NCBI GenBank assembly: GCA_033032865.1
Contig: JAWHQI010000009.1
Coordinates: forward strand, 11,426,001-11,490,000
Length of the DNA stretch: 64,000 bases
Direction of reading: 5' to 3'
From: Dactylorhiza incarnata
Taxonomy: Eukaryota; Streptophyta; Magnoliopsida; Asparagales; Orchidaceae
Numbering within the stretch: position 1 is the stretch's first letter; every line of letters begins with the position of its first letter. Both the position numbers and the translations under genes were made by a program. Below, piece by piece: positions 22,246 through 35,096 of the stretch. The notes beneath the pieces were generated by a model. The model did not search any database, was not told the origin of the DNA, and saw only the letters and a list, made by a program, of their open reading frames with translations.

Positions 22246-22315
22246 CTCAGTTGATATTTCGAAAACGGAAATATCTATTAATTTTATCTTTTTTTTCTTT
22301 TTCTTAATTTTAAGG

Positions 22316-22416
22316 TGCAACTAAATTCCTGGAAAGGACGCTTTGGGTTTGAATTCCCATCATAGCCTCTAGTACCTTGCAAACCCTTCACCGGGTAGAT
22401 CTTGGGAAGTCCAGGA
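22316..22416 (+). repeat. ~100-bp internal repeat, copy 1 (copy 2 at 28119-28221)
   Basis: A block from TGCAACTAAATT through GGGAAGTCCA occurs in the leader before gag and again, about 90 percent alike by eye, in the 3' non-coding region. Both copies are in direct orientation. Confidence 0.85.
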
Positions 22417-22549
22417 CTAATTCTAATTCACCTAATAATAATAAAAAAATAAAAATCTAAAAAAATATAATAAAATAAAAATAAATTTATTTATCTAAAA
22501 TCTCATTTTCCCTTTTTCTTTTTCCGCTTCTTTTCTTTTCTTTTGGTTT

Positions 22550-25500
22550 ATGACCCGAGGAAACTCTTCAATTGATTTTGAATTTGGTTTTGATCCGGAA
22601 ATCGAGCGCACCTTGCGGCGACGTCTCCGATTTAGTGATCTACCAATAATTCGCGAAGAGTCAGTCAGAGAGACTAACGAAGATATAATGGGTGACCCCG
22701 ACCATAATGAGGCTCCGCTACGGACTATGTCCTATTATGCGAGGCCAAATTGGGAGGGAACACAATCAAGTATTATTCGCCCGGCGGTGGCAAATAATAA
22801 TTTTGAAATCAAAACGAGTATCATTCAAATGGTACAGCAAACCGTCATCTTTGACGGGTTACCAGATGAAGATCCAAATTTACATTTATTGAATTTTTTG
22901 GAAATTTGTGATACGTTTAAAATTAATGGCGTCACCGATGACGCCATTCGCTTTGCGTTTATTTCCATTTTCTTTGCGGATTAAGGCCAAGCAATGGTTG
23001 GGATCTCTTCCTAGAGGTTCCATCACTACATGGGCCGATATGACGGAGAAATTTTTAACTAAATATTTCCTCCGGCGAAGTCCGCTAAATTACGTACGGA
23101 CATTCTCTCGTTTACGCAAATAGACTCAGTGTCTCTCTATGACACATGGGAGCGCTTCAAGGAATTATTGCGGAGATGTCCTCACCACGCCCTTCTTTTA
23201 TGGCAACAAGTTCAAACATTCTACAATGGTTTGAATCTCCAAACGAGGCAGATGATTGATGCAGCAGCTGGGGGAACTCTAAATAACAAAACCCCAGATG
23301 CCGCTCAAGAGCTTTTTGAGGAGATGGCCATGAATGCTTATCAGTGGAATGCGCCACGGTCGCGTCCTAACAAACCGACCGGATTCTTTGAAGTCGAGGC
23401 CACCCCGAATTTAGCATATCAAGTAGAATGGCTTACTAAGCAAATGGCGGAGATGTCTGCTTCCTCCGCCATTAACGGGGCTAATAATTATAATAATAAT
23501 TATTATTATTATAATAATAATTATAATCAAGAACAAGTTGATTATATGGGGAACTCCTATCGTCCTCCTTATAACCCAAATAATAATCTTCCTAATAGTT
23601 ACAATTCGGGTTTAAGGAACCACCCGAATTTTTCATGGATCAACCCCAATAATGCTCAACGCCCCCCACAAGTGAATCCTCCCGGATTCGCTCCACCACA
23701 ACCACAAAAGGCCCCTTCACTTGAAGAGGTCTTCACCAAATACATCGCTTCTACTGATGCCAATATCCGGAACCTTTCCGAATCTATTAAAAGCCTAGAA
23801 AATCAGATTGGACAACTCACCAAGATGTTCTCCGAACGCCAACAGGGAGCTCTACCGGGCAACACTGAGCCCAATCCACGGGAGAGCGCCAACGCTATAA
23901 CCCTCCGTAGCGGAAAGGAGGTAAAAAGTTCAAATTTGGCCGAGCCTATGGTAAATGTTTCAACTCCAACTCCACATTTAAACTCTTCTGATTTAGCTCC
24001 GCACATTATTCAAACGCCTTCTATTCCGTATCCTTCTAAATTACAAAATGAGCGCAACGAGGAGCAGTATAAAAAATTTATAAATATTTTAAAACAAATA
24101 CAAATTAATGTACCATTTTGCGAGGCACTCTCTCAAATGCCTAAATACGCGAAATATCTCAAGGATTTATTATCAAATAAAAAGAAACTTGAAGATATTT
24201 CGCGTATTTCTCTTAATGCAGAATGTTCGGCGATAGTTCTTAATAAATTACCGGAAAAATTAAATGATCCGGGACGGTTTTCCATCCCGTGTTTGTTCGG
24301 AAATTTACTAATTAAAAACGCCTTGGCCGATCCAGGGGCGGGCATAAATCTTATGCCGTTCTCCTTATTTAAGAAGCTTGGTTTGGGCACCCCAAGCCCA
24401 ACCAATATAAGCATCCAACTAGCGGATCGGTCCGTAAAGTATCCAATCGGGATCATTGAGGATGTGCTAGTGAAGGTTGACAAGTTTATCTTTCCGGTAG
24501 ACTTTGTCATCCTCGATATCGAAGAGGACGCTGAAGTACCACTCATACTTGGCCGGCCCTTCCTAGCCACCGCTCGGGCTATAATTGACGTAAGTAACGG
24601 AAACCTTCTCCTACGAGTTGGGGAGGAAGAAGTTATTTTTAATATAAATCAATCGATGAGAAATGCGTTTCCAAACGACGACTCTTGTTTTACCCTAGAA
24701 ATAAATTTTGAAGAGGAAATAACGTCGTTTTCTGAAATAATTTCGCCTTTATTTGAAAATCCGGAAATTGCAAATTTATTTTGTTTAGAAGAAAAAACTC
24801 GGCCAACCAAATTTGAAGAAGTAAACTTAAATATTTCTAAAATAAAAACATCTTACGAGGAGCCACCGAGTTTAGATTTAAAACAATTGCCGGAACATTT
24901 AAAATACATATTTTTAGAAAAAAATTCAAAACTGCCCGTAATAATATCTTCCGCACTTAACGATTCGGAAACTTCCGAATTAATTAAAATTTTAAATAAT
25001 CACTGCCATGCAATTGCATGGCAAATTTCGGATATAAAGGGGATTAGCCCCTCGTTTTGCACGCACAAAATAAGTTTAGAAAATAATTCTCGCGGTGCTA
25101 TTCAGCCCCAACGACGGCTTAATCCAAATATGAAGGACGTCGTTAAGGCCGAAATAATAAAATTATTAGATGCAGGAATTATTTACCCAATCTCTGATAG
25201 CACTTGGGTTAGCCCAGTGCAAGTCGTGCCTAAAAAGGGTGGAATAACGGTAGTCACAAATGAAAATAATGAGTTGATCCCGACCCGTACTGTTACGGGT
25301 TGGCGAGTATGCATCGATTATAGAAAATTAAATGATGCTACCCGCAAAGATCACTTTCCGTTACCCTTTATTGACCAAATTTTAGAACGCTTATCCGGTC
25401 ACTCACACTACTGTTTTCTCGATGGTCTTTCGGGATATTTTCAAATCCCATTTGCGCCCGAAGACCAAGAGAAAACCACATTCACCTGTCCGTGCGGCAC

Positions 25501-27783
25501 CTTTGCATATCGAAGAATGCCGTTTGGTCTTTGCAACGCGCCGGCTACATTTCAACGATGTATGCTGGCAATTTTAACGAACTTGTAGAAGACGTCATGG
25601 AAATTTTCATGGACGATTTTTCTGTTTTTGGCAATTCATTTCAAAATTGTTTAAATAATCTTGATCGTGTTCTTCAACGCTGCGAAGACATGAATTTGGC
25701 ACTCAATTGGGAGAAGTGCCACTTTATGGTCCAAGAGGGATTAGTCCTTGGGCATAAAATTTCTAATAAGGGGATCGAGGTCGATAGGGCCAAGATCGAG
25801 GTCATAGAAAAACTTCCCCCTCCTACCAATATAAAATCTATTAGAAGTTTTCTAGGACATGCGGGTTTTTATAGACGGTTTATAAAAGATTTCTCAAAAA
25901 TTTCGAAACCGCTAACTCATCTTTTGGAAAAAGAATCCGCGTTTAATTTTGATGACGAGTGTTTGAAAGCGTTTAACAAAATAAAAAATGAACTAATAAA
26001 TTCCCCTATTTTAATCGCGCCAAATTGGTCTCTTCCGTTTGAAATCATGTGTGATGCGAGCGATTTTGCTGTAGGTGCAGTTTTAGGCCAACGGGTGAAT
26101 AAACATTTTCACCCAATCTATTACGCAAGCAAAACGCTAACATCCGCACAAGCAAATTATACAACAACGGAGAAAGAATTTTTGGCAATAATTTTTGCGT
26201 TTGACAAATTTCGATCATATTTAACGCTTTCAAAAGTTATTATTTTTACAGATCACTCCGCTCTCCAGTATTTACTACAAAAAGGAGATGCAAAGCCTCG
26301 ACTGCTAAGGTGGATTCTCCCACTACAAGAATTCGATTTGGAGATCCAAGACAAAAGGGGAGCGGAGAATGTTGCGGCCGACCACCTCTCACGGTTGGAG
26401 AATCCAGCTGCAGGAGCACTAGTGGAAGCCAAAATTGACGACAAATTCCCTGAAGAGCGCCTTCTTGCTATCGAAAAGGTAACGACTTCTTCCACCCCTT
26501 GGTACGCGGATTTGGCCAACTATTTAGTAGCCCGGGTCCTACCAAAAGATTTTTCAAGTCAACAAAAGAAGAAATTCTTTTCAGATTTGAAAAATTATTT
26601 TAGGGAGGACCCCTTTTTATTTCGTGTCTGCGCGGACCAAGTGGTAAGAAGGTGTATTTCGGGCGAGGAAGGCGCCCAAATTCTGCGGCACTGCCACGAA
26701 GGGCCAACCGGTGGCCATTACCAAGCGAACCGGACCGCAAGAAAGGCGCTAGAGTCGGGCTTCTATTGGCCCACCTTATTTAAAGATGCTCACAATTTCA
26801 TGAGTAATTGTGATCGGTGCCAACGGTCAGGTAACATTTCTAACCGGAACGAAATGCCCCAAAATATTTTTTTAGAATGCGAAATTTTTTATCTTTGGGG
26901 AATAGATTTCGTAGGTCCTTTACCCTCCTCTTTTAATAATAAATATATCCTTGTTGCGGTCGATTACGTGTCAAGGTGGGCGGAAGCACAAGCTTTTCCC
27001 ACTAACGACGCGAGAGTCGTCGTAAAATTTTTAAAAAAATTATTTTCACGATTTGGCACACCCCGAACACTAATTAGTGATCGGGGCACACATTTTTGTA
27101 ACAACCAACTTGCTAAAATTTTAGCAAAGTATGGAGTTACCCACAAGCTATCTACCGCCTACCACCTACAAGCAAATGGCCAAGTGGAGGTGGTGAACCG
27201 TGAACTTAAAAGAATTTTAGAAAAAACTGTGTCCGTTAATAGGAAGGATTGGTCGCTAAAATTAGACGACGCTCTATGGGCATATCGGACAGCCTACAAA
27301 ACCGCCATCGGATGTACACCGTACCGATTAGTCTACTGAAAAGCTTGTCATATACCGGTGGAATTAGAACATCGCGCCTTTTGGGCGCTAAAATTTTTAA
27401 ATTTGGATTTAAACTTAGCCTCTGAGCACAGAAAACTACAATTAAATGAATTAGACGAGTGGCGTGCAAATGCTTACGAAAATAATAAGATTTATAAGGA
27501 GCGCACAAAATTTTATCATGATAAAAAAATCAAAAATCCAAAAACTTTTTCACCGGGAGACTTAGTCCTATTATTTAATTCAAGACTTAGGCTTTTTCCG
27601 GGTAAATTAAAATCACGATGGTCCGGTCCCTTCATAGTTAAAGAAGTTTGGCCATACGGAACGGTGCTAATAGAGCACCCAGAAAAAGGCTCTTTCAAAG
27701 TCAACGGACAACGCTTAAAATTATATCACCCGGGCGACCCAGCGCCCGGAAACATCGAAACCATTCACTTCCAAAATCTTTAA
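22550..27783 (+). pseudogene. gag-pol: Athila gag-pol polyprotein (three frame changes, one stop)
   Basis: Gag starts at ATG 22550 (MTRGNSSIDFEFGFDPEIE) and contains the retrotransposon gag core (WLGSLPRGSITTWADMTEKF). An Asn/Tyr-rich linker follows (about 23480-23630). The protease region reads ALADPGAGINLMP near 24329; Athila usually has D-L-G-A-S here, so the active-site neighbourhood is altered. RT follows (WRVCIDYRKLNDATRKDHFPL ... [16 protein letters not shown] ... FMDDFSVF at about 25605), then RNase H ([24 protein letters not shown]) and integrase: HH-CC finger, then [19 protein letters not shown] and [11 protein letters not shown]. Frame changes lie near 22951, 23070 and 25574, and an in-frame TGA is at 27337-27339 where the family has Trp. 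It ends at TAA 27783. The copy cannot make its own enzymes. Confidence 0.92.
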
Positions 27784-29583
27784 AATTACCACTTAGTCAA
27801 GCTACGCGACAGTAAACAAAGCACTCTTGGGAGGCAACCCATTGTTAACCTCTTTATTTTTGTCTTTCTTTTCTTGTTTGTTTTTTCTAATTTAACTCTG
27901 CAGGTGTTCGACCGGCAACCCCGACTACCATTCTGGGAAGCCCTCTTTACACTTTAGTAATTTCTCTTGATTTTTCTTTATTGACATTTTTTTTGTTTTA
28001 TCTTTCATACTTAGTTTTAAACATTGGGGACAATGTTTAATTTTAAGTATGGGAGTGTAGCATAGCTTTCTTTGTAGTTTTACTTGAAAAATAAAAACAA
28101 AAAAAATAATAAAAAAAATGCAATTAAATTTCTTGGAAAGGACGCCTTGGGCTTGAATTCCCATCATAGCCTCTAGTACCTTGCAAACCCTTCACCGGGC
28201 AGATATTGGGAAGTCCAAGAACAAAAAAAAATCTATTAGAAAATGTTCTTTTTATTCATCAAAACTCCCACTTGCTAAATTGTAAGTTCTAAGTAAACTG
28301 TTTTTCATATGGACTAAAAATAATTTTGTGCTAGAATAGTTTATGAAACTTTTGAGTAAAATTGTTGACTCATGTAGTGCTCCTAGTCATATGCTTGTCT
28401 TTGAGTAGTTTTGGTGTAAAATTAAATTCTTGGCATAGATCTAAAATTATGTTTTATTAATTTGCATAGTAATAATTTATTTTACTTTTAAATTCGAATC
28501 CGGTCTTATCCAAAAGTAGTTTAGGTGAGTGTATAGAAGATTGTTAGAAAGCTATTACTCGAATTGAACAAAAGGGTGTCCTTTCTCGATGTCTAGAACT
28601 TGCCCCAAGCTATTTTCGAAACATGTGCGCTTTAGACAAATTAACTTTACGGAAATGATTTAGGCCTTTCTTTGGATAGTTTGAGCCTTTACACCCAACC
28701 TAGATTTACCACCATTGTTCACACAAATTTGAGCCTTACACCTTTATTTGATCCACCCTCATCATTTCGGCACCAAAGCTAAAAAGCCCAAAACCCAAAT
28801 TAACACTTTGAAATTTTGAGCTAAATTGAAAAAAAATAATATTTGGGTATGATTCTATGAAAAAATTATGGGTATCAATTCAAAAAAAAAATTTGTTTAA
28901 ATCTCAAAAAAAGCAATAATCTCATAATGATATGCGGCCTAGGTATGCACATGCATACTTGGAATGATCCCAATTATGAAGATTCATGATTTAAATAGAA
29001 GAGTATGAGAGTGTTTCCCCTTTGAAAAAAATACGAGTATTGGGGTAAAGCTTCATTATTTCATGGTGGCAATCATTTTCTTTTAGCTCAAAAATTTTGT
29101 TTAAGTGGAATGCGCCTTCATGTTTATCATTGTTACCTCACCCTTAAACCCAAGCCTTAAAATGTACCCTATTTAAGTCCTAAAGATCCATAGAGTCGAT
29201 TTAGTTCGAAGTGTAGTGGAGAAAGTGCAAACGGGCAAGCCTATGGCCGTCGACATTGATGGATTTCTTTGGAGGCCACCCCGAACGTCTACATCTAGTA
29301 ATTTAAATCTCAGCAATCACGCTATTTTATCCCTTCACATAACTTTTTGATTGACCGTCGACTCATTTTTAAAGTAATGATAAATAATTATAACGCATTT
29401 TTGAAGTATTTCATAAATTAGCATTTATGCCAAGAGCATCATTTTACTAAAATATCTACACATGCCAGCATAATACTTCGCATTTTACTCTCTAGTCTTC
29501 ATAATTCTATCTTGCATTAATTTTTCTTACCCTTGTGAAAAATGGATTGCTCGGGATGAGCAATGAGCAAGTATGGCGGTATT
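27784..29583 (+). other. Athila 3' non-coding region
   Basis: 1.8 kb of AT-rich DNA with no env-like frame. It holds the second copy of the internal repeat (28119-28221) and an Athila-type phrase around ACATTGGGGACAATGT (28021-28036), then purine-rich sequence up to the LTR. Confidence 0.75.
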
Positions 29584-31177
29584 TGATGAGTAATTTATTT
29601 ACTCATCTTTTAGTTTAGGTTTATTATGTTTTTCATATAAAATTATGTTATTTTTAGGAATTTTATCATATAAATCCTTCCATTGCTATTTCATAAGCTA
29701 ACTTAAGTTTATTTTGTGTTTTCAGGTTTTCTGGGCTGTTTCGAGCAAAAAGTTAAAATTACACGCCCCAGGTCACGGGCGTGACCATGGGCGTGTAACC
29801 TACGAAATACTCTAGACCTGCTTCTGCCACTCCAGGGACGCTCCGTGAAGTTTAGGGTTTAGGGTTTAGGGTTTAGGGTTTAGGGCGTGACCAAGGGCGT
29901 GACCCAATGTCACGGCCATACTCGCCACAAGCATCCGGAGCACGCCGCCATGTCAATTAAAATTACATGCCCTCGGTCACGGGCGTGACCAAGGGCGTGA
30001 CATCCAGCACACGAGCGTGACTTTTCCCGCGGCAATTTCCCGCCGAAGCTTCCCGCCAGCAGCACTTAATTGAGATTACACGCCCTAGGTCACGGGCGTG
30101 ACCTAGGGCGTGACACGTCCGCAATGCCTGCATTGAAGCCAGACGGCGCCCTTCCCGCACCCAGCCGATCGCGCCCCTTACACGCCCTTGGTCACGGGCG
30201 TGACCAAGGGCGTGTAACACCAAAAATTCAGCTATTTAATGGGAGCTTTTCCAGATGTTTGGGGACGAATTTTGGGAGTTCTAAGTTTATTTTCTTGCAC
30301 TGTTTTTGTCATTCTTAAGCTTGTAATCTTCCTTCTTAGCTTGCACTTTCATTTCAGGTTTGTAACTTCTTGTTTCCTAGTTGTAATTTCTTTTCAATTA
30401 ATAAAATAGTACTTTTTCTCTTATTCTACTCTCAATCTTCATTATGCACTTCTTGTATTTCATCAATTCCTCCATCTCCATGAGTAGCTAAATTTCATTA
30501 GTACTCGGCCGAGATGATCCAAGGAAAATATAATTCATAATTCAGTTTAGAACTTCTTTTTCTCTTATTTAGATCGCTTAAGATTTATCCTTGAATTTAT
30601 ATTGATTGAGATTATATTATCGATATATAATCTCATTCTTGTTTTCGTAGTCTAATAATCGAGAGGTTTTGAGTTTGAATCGATCATTTCAAGGATAAAG
30701 AAATTTGAATGCACTCCTCGAGAGAGGACGACATAAATCTCCCGGATTGGAGTTATATCCAATAGAGGGGTTCACTTCGATAAAGCGAGTTTTAGGGGTT
30801 TCGATTCTAGAACGAGAGTTCGATTGATCAACCTAAACTCAGTTAGGCGTATCCTTGAGAGAGGTGCGTTCATAATTCGGGAACCTCCACGGTCAAGCAT
30901 TTCTTTTAAGAGAATTAGAAGTTTTATTTCTTTATTTATTTATTTTTTCCAAGGTGATTCAAGGTTGAGTGCTAATCCTTCTTATTATAGTTTTAACAAT
31001 TTATTTCTCTTTCTTGCAACCAACCAACCCAAGTTTCTTTCGATAAAATAATAGAGATTTTCCGAAGTAAGAGTACTCAACCGCCCCGAGTCTAATACGA
31101 CCTTGTTTTAACAACCTATACTACATTCGATACGGTACACTTGCCGTTATCATTTGCAAGCATAGTTTTGCGCATCA
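29584..31177 (+). repeat. 3' LTR of Athila (1594 bp)
   Basis: It matches the 5' LTR nearly throughout, except 29851-29885, where telomeric repeats replace about 31 bases of the palindrome cluster. Confidence 0.95.
29851..29885 (+). repeat. Interstitial telomeric repeat (TTTAGGG)5
   Basis: Five perfect heptamers in a row, lying between GCTCCGTGAAG and CGTGACCAAGGGCG. In the 5' LTR those flanks are joined by unrelated sequence (about 20912-20942). Confidence 0.97.
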
Positions 31178-34075
31178 ACTGGCCAAATTTCATAATTTAT
31201 AAAGGCAAATTAATCACATAAATGAATATTCCAAAAAAAAAACTTTCTAGGGAAAATTGTGAAGGAACCTACTGTTAAATAATTCCAAAAACTATGATAG
31301 GAATACCAGATCTCTAATATAATCATAAAGGCTTACTGATTGAGTTTCACAATTTATGGAAATCATTTTCTCACCTAAATAAATATTCCAAATAAATTCA
31401 AATATGAACATATTGTGAAGTAGCCTACTGATAACCATCTCCAAAAATTATATAAAAATTTACAGAGCTTCCTAGTGCCCTGAAATGTTCTATCACCAAG
31501 TTGCAAATTTTTCCAGAGAGTATTGGACCCTCAATTATTTTTCTTACGATTAAGACAAAATAAGTGCCTTGTGAGTGAAGTACTGGTTAAATCCTTTAAT
31601 TAAATTCACAAAAAGCATCAGAGGTCCATCAAATGATTATAAAGGCACTACCAAGTTTTCATATCATCCAAGACCATATGAATATGTAAATTTCTTTAAT
31701 AGTGAAATGCCTTAAAGTGGTTATAACCTAATTTAGGGGGAAGAAGGGTTCCTAAAATCCTTCTAAAATTTCCTAGGGTATTATTACACCCTTTGAACTT
31801 GTACACCAAATTTCATGGCCATTCAATAACATTTGACCCCATGTCCTTCACAAAACTCAAAGTGCAACCCTAAGGGCAAAGCTAGGGTTTTGGGGCAAAT
31901 CCACCCCACATCATCGCAACTCACTCATGGAAGTGTTTTAGGTGATCCTAAACCAGTGGCCAAGGTTTCACATCATGTTGATGGGTTTTGACCATAATAC
32001 CCCAAGATGAACACCATACCCTAATTTTGACCTAGTTTGACACAACTTGGGTTAACAAATTACCCAACTAAATCAGTCCCAATTAGGCTGAAATTTTTAC
32101 CAAGGTCATATAATAACCCTAAGGAGCACCCACCAAAATTTGGAGAGGATTGGGGGTCATTAGACCCATTAATTATTTATCATTTGAATTATGAAATTAT
32201 TACAAAAACATTAGAAAAATGTTCTTTTAAAATTCCCATCTTTTGATATGATAAAGGGGTAGATATAAGTAGTCAAGGTTTCAATTTTCAAGTCAATCCC
32301 ATGACCCAATCAAACGATATTCAAGGAATGGTGGTTGCCCTACCCTAGGGACCAGTCCTACCAAAATGGCTCAACATGGGGCTACAGTGCCCCTATTGAC
32401 CTGAAACAAATTTTCATTTAATCTACACACCAAGGGCTATAAAGTTTATATTGGTCACTTTTTCATTTGAGGGGCTCTACTATTTTTATTAATTAAAAGA
32501 AAACACTGCTCAAAGTGTGACATAAATACATGTTATCACATAATATAAGCATTTGATCTTTGCACGAATCTTGGCGCAGATCTGCGGCTGCTGGCTTTCT
32601 TCTTCCTTCAGCCAAGGGCTGAGATGCTCCTGTCCTGGGCTCACTACCTCCTCACTTTCCCGGCCACCTGAGCCCCGCCCCGGCCGACCAATGCCACCAC
32701 CACCTTCGTGGAGGTTGTGGCCGACGATTAGTGGTGGTTGGTCGGCTGGAGGTGGCTGGAGTGAGGGGATTTTGCGGGGGAAACAACGCTTGAAACGAGC
32801 CCTCTCGAAAGACCGATATGAGCCCAATTGAGCTCGGATCAAGCCCCGAATCATCAGAGGATCTAGCACTAGAGGAGAGGAAGCGGATCAGACCTGTGTG
32901 GGGGCTTGGTGGCGCGTATTCTGGCGAGTCGCCATTGCCGGTGGTGGAGCTTTTGGTGCCATGCCGATATAGGTCTCCTCTACAAGATTCTTACTGGAAG
33001 GTTGGGGGTTCTCTTCCTCTCTGATCACTGAAGGTAATGGGGGTTCCAATTTCGAGCTTGGGTCTCTTTATCCCTGAAAGCCATTAATGGTCATTACTAG
33101 AATTTCGGTTACATTTGGGGGGGGGGGGGATGAATTGACCATCAATTAGGCCGGGAAGAAGCTGAAAACTTCTCCTCTCCCCAAGGGTAGATGAATGGTG
33201 CCATCAATTGCTCAAATTGGGGGTTTCTTCTTCCTCCCCAATAACTCCCCTCTCTTTCTCTCTCTTCCAAATTGGGCTCTCTCTCCTAGCCGACTCTCTT
33301 CAAATTGAATGGCCATCTCAGCAGCATTCAATACACATTAGGTGATGGACCACATCAATTGGGTCTAGCTCAAGTGTGTTGGGTTCAATTTGGGTAAAGT
33401 AGGTCATTTTGACCTAAATTTAGGATAAGGTTGACTTTGGTCAAATTGATGACTTGGGTTGACCACAATGGGTGGGTAGTGACCCATTGGACACTCTTAT
33501 GGGTTTGGAAGGTTTAGTTGGAGTCACTTTGGCAAGGTGAGGGTGAATTGCCCCTTAATAGGGCACTTTTGACCAAATTAGGGCTAGAGTTGACTTTGGT
33601 AAAATTGGCCAAATTGGAGGTCCCATGATGGAGATTTTTAGTCCATTAGGACCCTAGTGTCCCTATATGGGTGGGGGTAGGGTCAATTTGGCATGGTGGA
33701 GGCCAATTGGCCCTAATTGAGTTAGTTTAACCAATTTGGGGTTAAGGTTAACTTTAGTCAATTTGGCCTCTTTGGTTGTCCCCAATGGGTCCCTGGTGCT
33801 CCAAGGAGGCCCCTGGTGGTTTAGAGATACTATGGTGGGGTCAAGGTTTAAGTTGAGGCCCTAAAGCCCAACCCTAGGCTAGGTATCTGAAAACTGCTAT
33901 TTGTAGACCACTTGGGTTTTCTCCTTCTCTCCCAAGGTCACAGGGTCTTGAGCTCTTCCTATGGTTTTGTCATGACCAAGTCATGACAAAACCAACTCAG
34001 GGGTATAGTTGTTTGGGGGATGTTACAACTGGCCACTGTCACCGACGACCACTTCGGTGAGGCCCGCGGGGTTCG

Positions 34076-34911
34076 CTACCCTGCTTGAAGCAAAGCGGTC
34101 CAAGCTGTATCTGAGTGGTCAGACTCAGAACTTGATAAAACCATTTTTGGCTTCTTCACTGCTTTGGCTTTCTTGTGTTCTTTCTCCTTTGCCTCAGATG
34201 GCTGGCTTATGGGGAGGACCCTGGTGAACCTGTCTAGAGTTTTTATATCTATTCTCCTCAGATAATGGACATTGGATCCTTTCAACCCTTTAAACCATTC
34301 AGGATAGGTTTGTATCAGATATAGGGATAGAATTCTACCCATGTTTGGTGCTTGCAGACACTCCTTGAGTCTTTGAAATATTACTTCTCCCCATGAAGTT
34401 TTCTTGGTGAGAATGATCCTTGTCATGATGTCAAACATAGATTGGGATATAGTATCATGTGACCCAGGCTTGCATAGGATTGCTTTGCCAACTATATCAG
34501 ATTGGAGTTTGCCCCTTTGATTGAAGAATTTTCTCTTTAATGACCCAGTCTTGGCATCACTATACTCTGCCCACTTTAGAGCATTCTTCTTGTCTTTGTC
34601 AGAAATATCTTCCTCCTCATCCTGAGTGCATAAGGGAATTTGGAAGGCTTTGTTTATCTTTGCTGAGGAGATTTTCACTCTCTCTCCTCCAATATTTGAC
34701 TTTAGAGAGGACTTGGAAGTGGATAATTTGGCATTGTCATACCATTCCAGAACTTCAGTTCTGAGAATGACTACGGGTTCAGACAGATGGAATTTAGGCC
34801 TTGTGCTTCCAGGAGTAAAATCACTCATTTTATGTCTCCTTGTGCATGGGCAAAGCCATTTCTGACTATCTCATATCCTTCCAGAAGGTCCTTTGAACTA
34901 TTGGGTGCCAT
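34076..34911 (-). pseudogene. Accessory-type gene of a gag-only element (PF20167-like), frame change near start
   Basis: ATG at 34911 opens MAPNSSKDLLEGYEIVRNGF and runs to a TGA near 34826. The main frame starts one base off at 34828 and continues for 250 residues: HLSEPVVILRTEVLEWYDNAK, then SDIVGKAILCKPGSHDT and KKTSWGEVIFQRL, ending in a Lys-rich stretch and SDTAWTALLQAG. The position of the VGK.ILCK block and of the following ILTKK segment matches the B1 and B2 accessory proteins, but similarity is low. A TATA box (35017-35010) stands 99 bases upstream, so it may have its own promoter. It may be the accessory gene of C1 or C2, whose gags lie further right. Function unknown. Confidence 0.6.
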
Positions 34912-35009
34912 TGTTGCTGTATAAGCATGCACTGGGACGGAAGAGAAGGTGATTCGTCTCGGCGGCTAGGAAGGAAGGGATGTGTACCTTACACTAATTA
35001 ATGATTGTC

Positions 35010-35017
35010 TATTTATA
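35010..35017 (-). promoter_or_regulatory. TATA box upstream of the 34.9-kb accessory gene
   Basis: TATAAATA, minus strand, about 100 bases before ATG 34911. It does not lie in a recognisable LTR. Confidence 0.55.
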
Positions 35018-35096
35018 TGGCTTTATCTGTGATATGATAAACCCTAATTATTAGAGTTAATTGAACTTACAGTTGTGAGTAGAATGTGGGTCAATT

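Larger units (their letters stand above)
20644..31177 (+). mobile_element. Full-length Athila (Ty3) retrotransposon
   Basis: LTRs 20644-22221 and 29584-31177 start TGATGAGTAA and end GCGCATCA. The target duplication ACTGG lies at 20639-20643 and 31178-31182. A tRNA-Asp primer site, a gag-pol with Athila-type motifs and a long non-coding 3' region are present. No env-like frame was found in 27784-29583. The LTRs are very similar, apart from one patch (telomeric repeat), so it is fairly young although its gag-pol is broken. Confidence 0.95.
18477..34027 (-). mobile_element. Solo LTR (~5.0 kb) of the LARD-like family, split by Athila
   Basis: On the minus strand it begins TGTAACATCCCC (34027) and ends GGGTCTTACA (18477). 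The 5-bp duplication ACTGG flanks it at 18472-18476 and 34028-34032. Removing the nested Athila and its duplication leaves about 5012 bp with no internal domain, primer site or second LTR, so it is a solo LTR made by LTR-LTR recombination. Stretches match the 50638-56507 LTR with clear divergence (for example 18880-18975 against 51075-51170, and 32630-32720 against 55385-55450). It has only one or two degenerate copies of the 44-bp unit that is amplified in the other LTR. Confidence 0.85.

Noticed and set aside
27784..29583. env-like gene in Athila
   Set aside because: Some Athila elements have one here, but this stretch has only short frames and AT-rich non-coding DNA.
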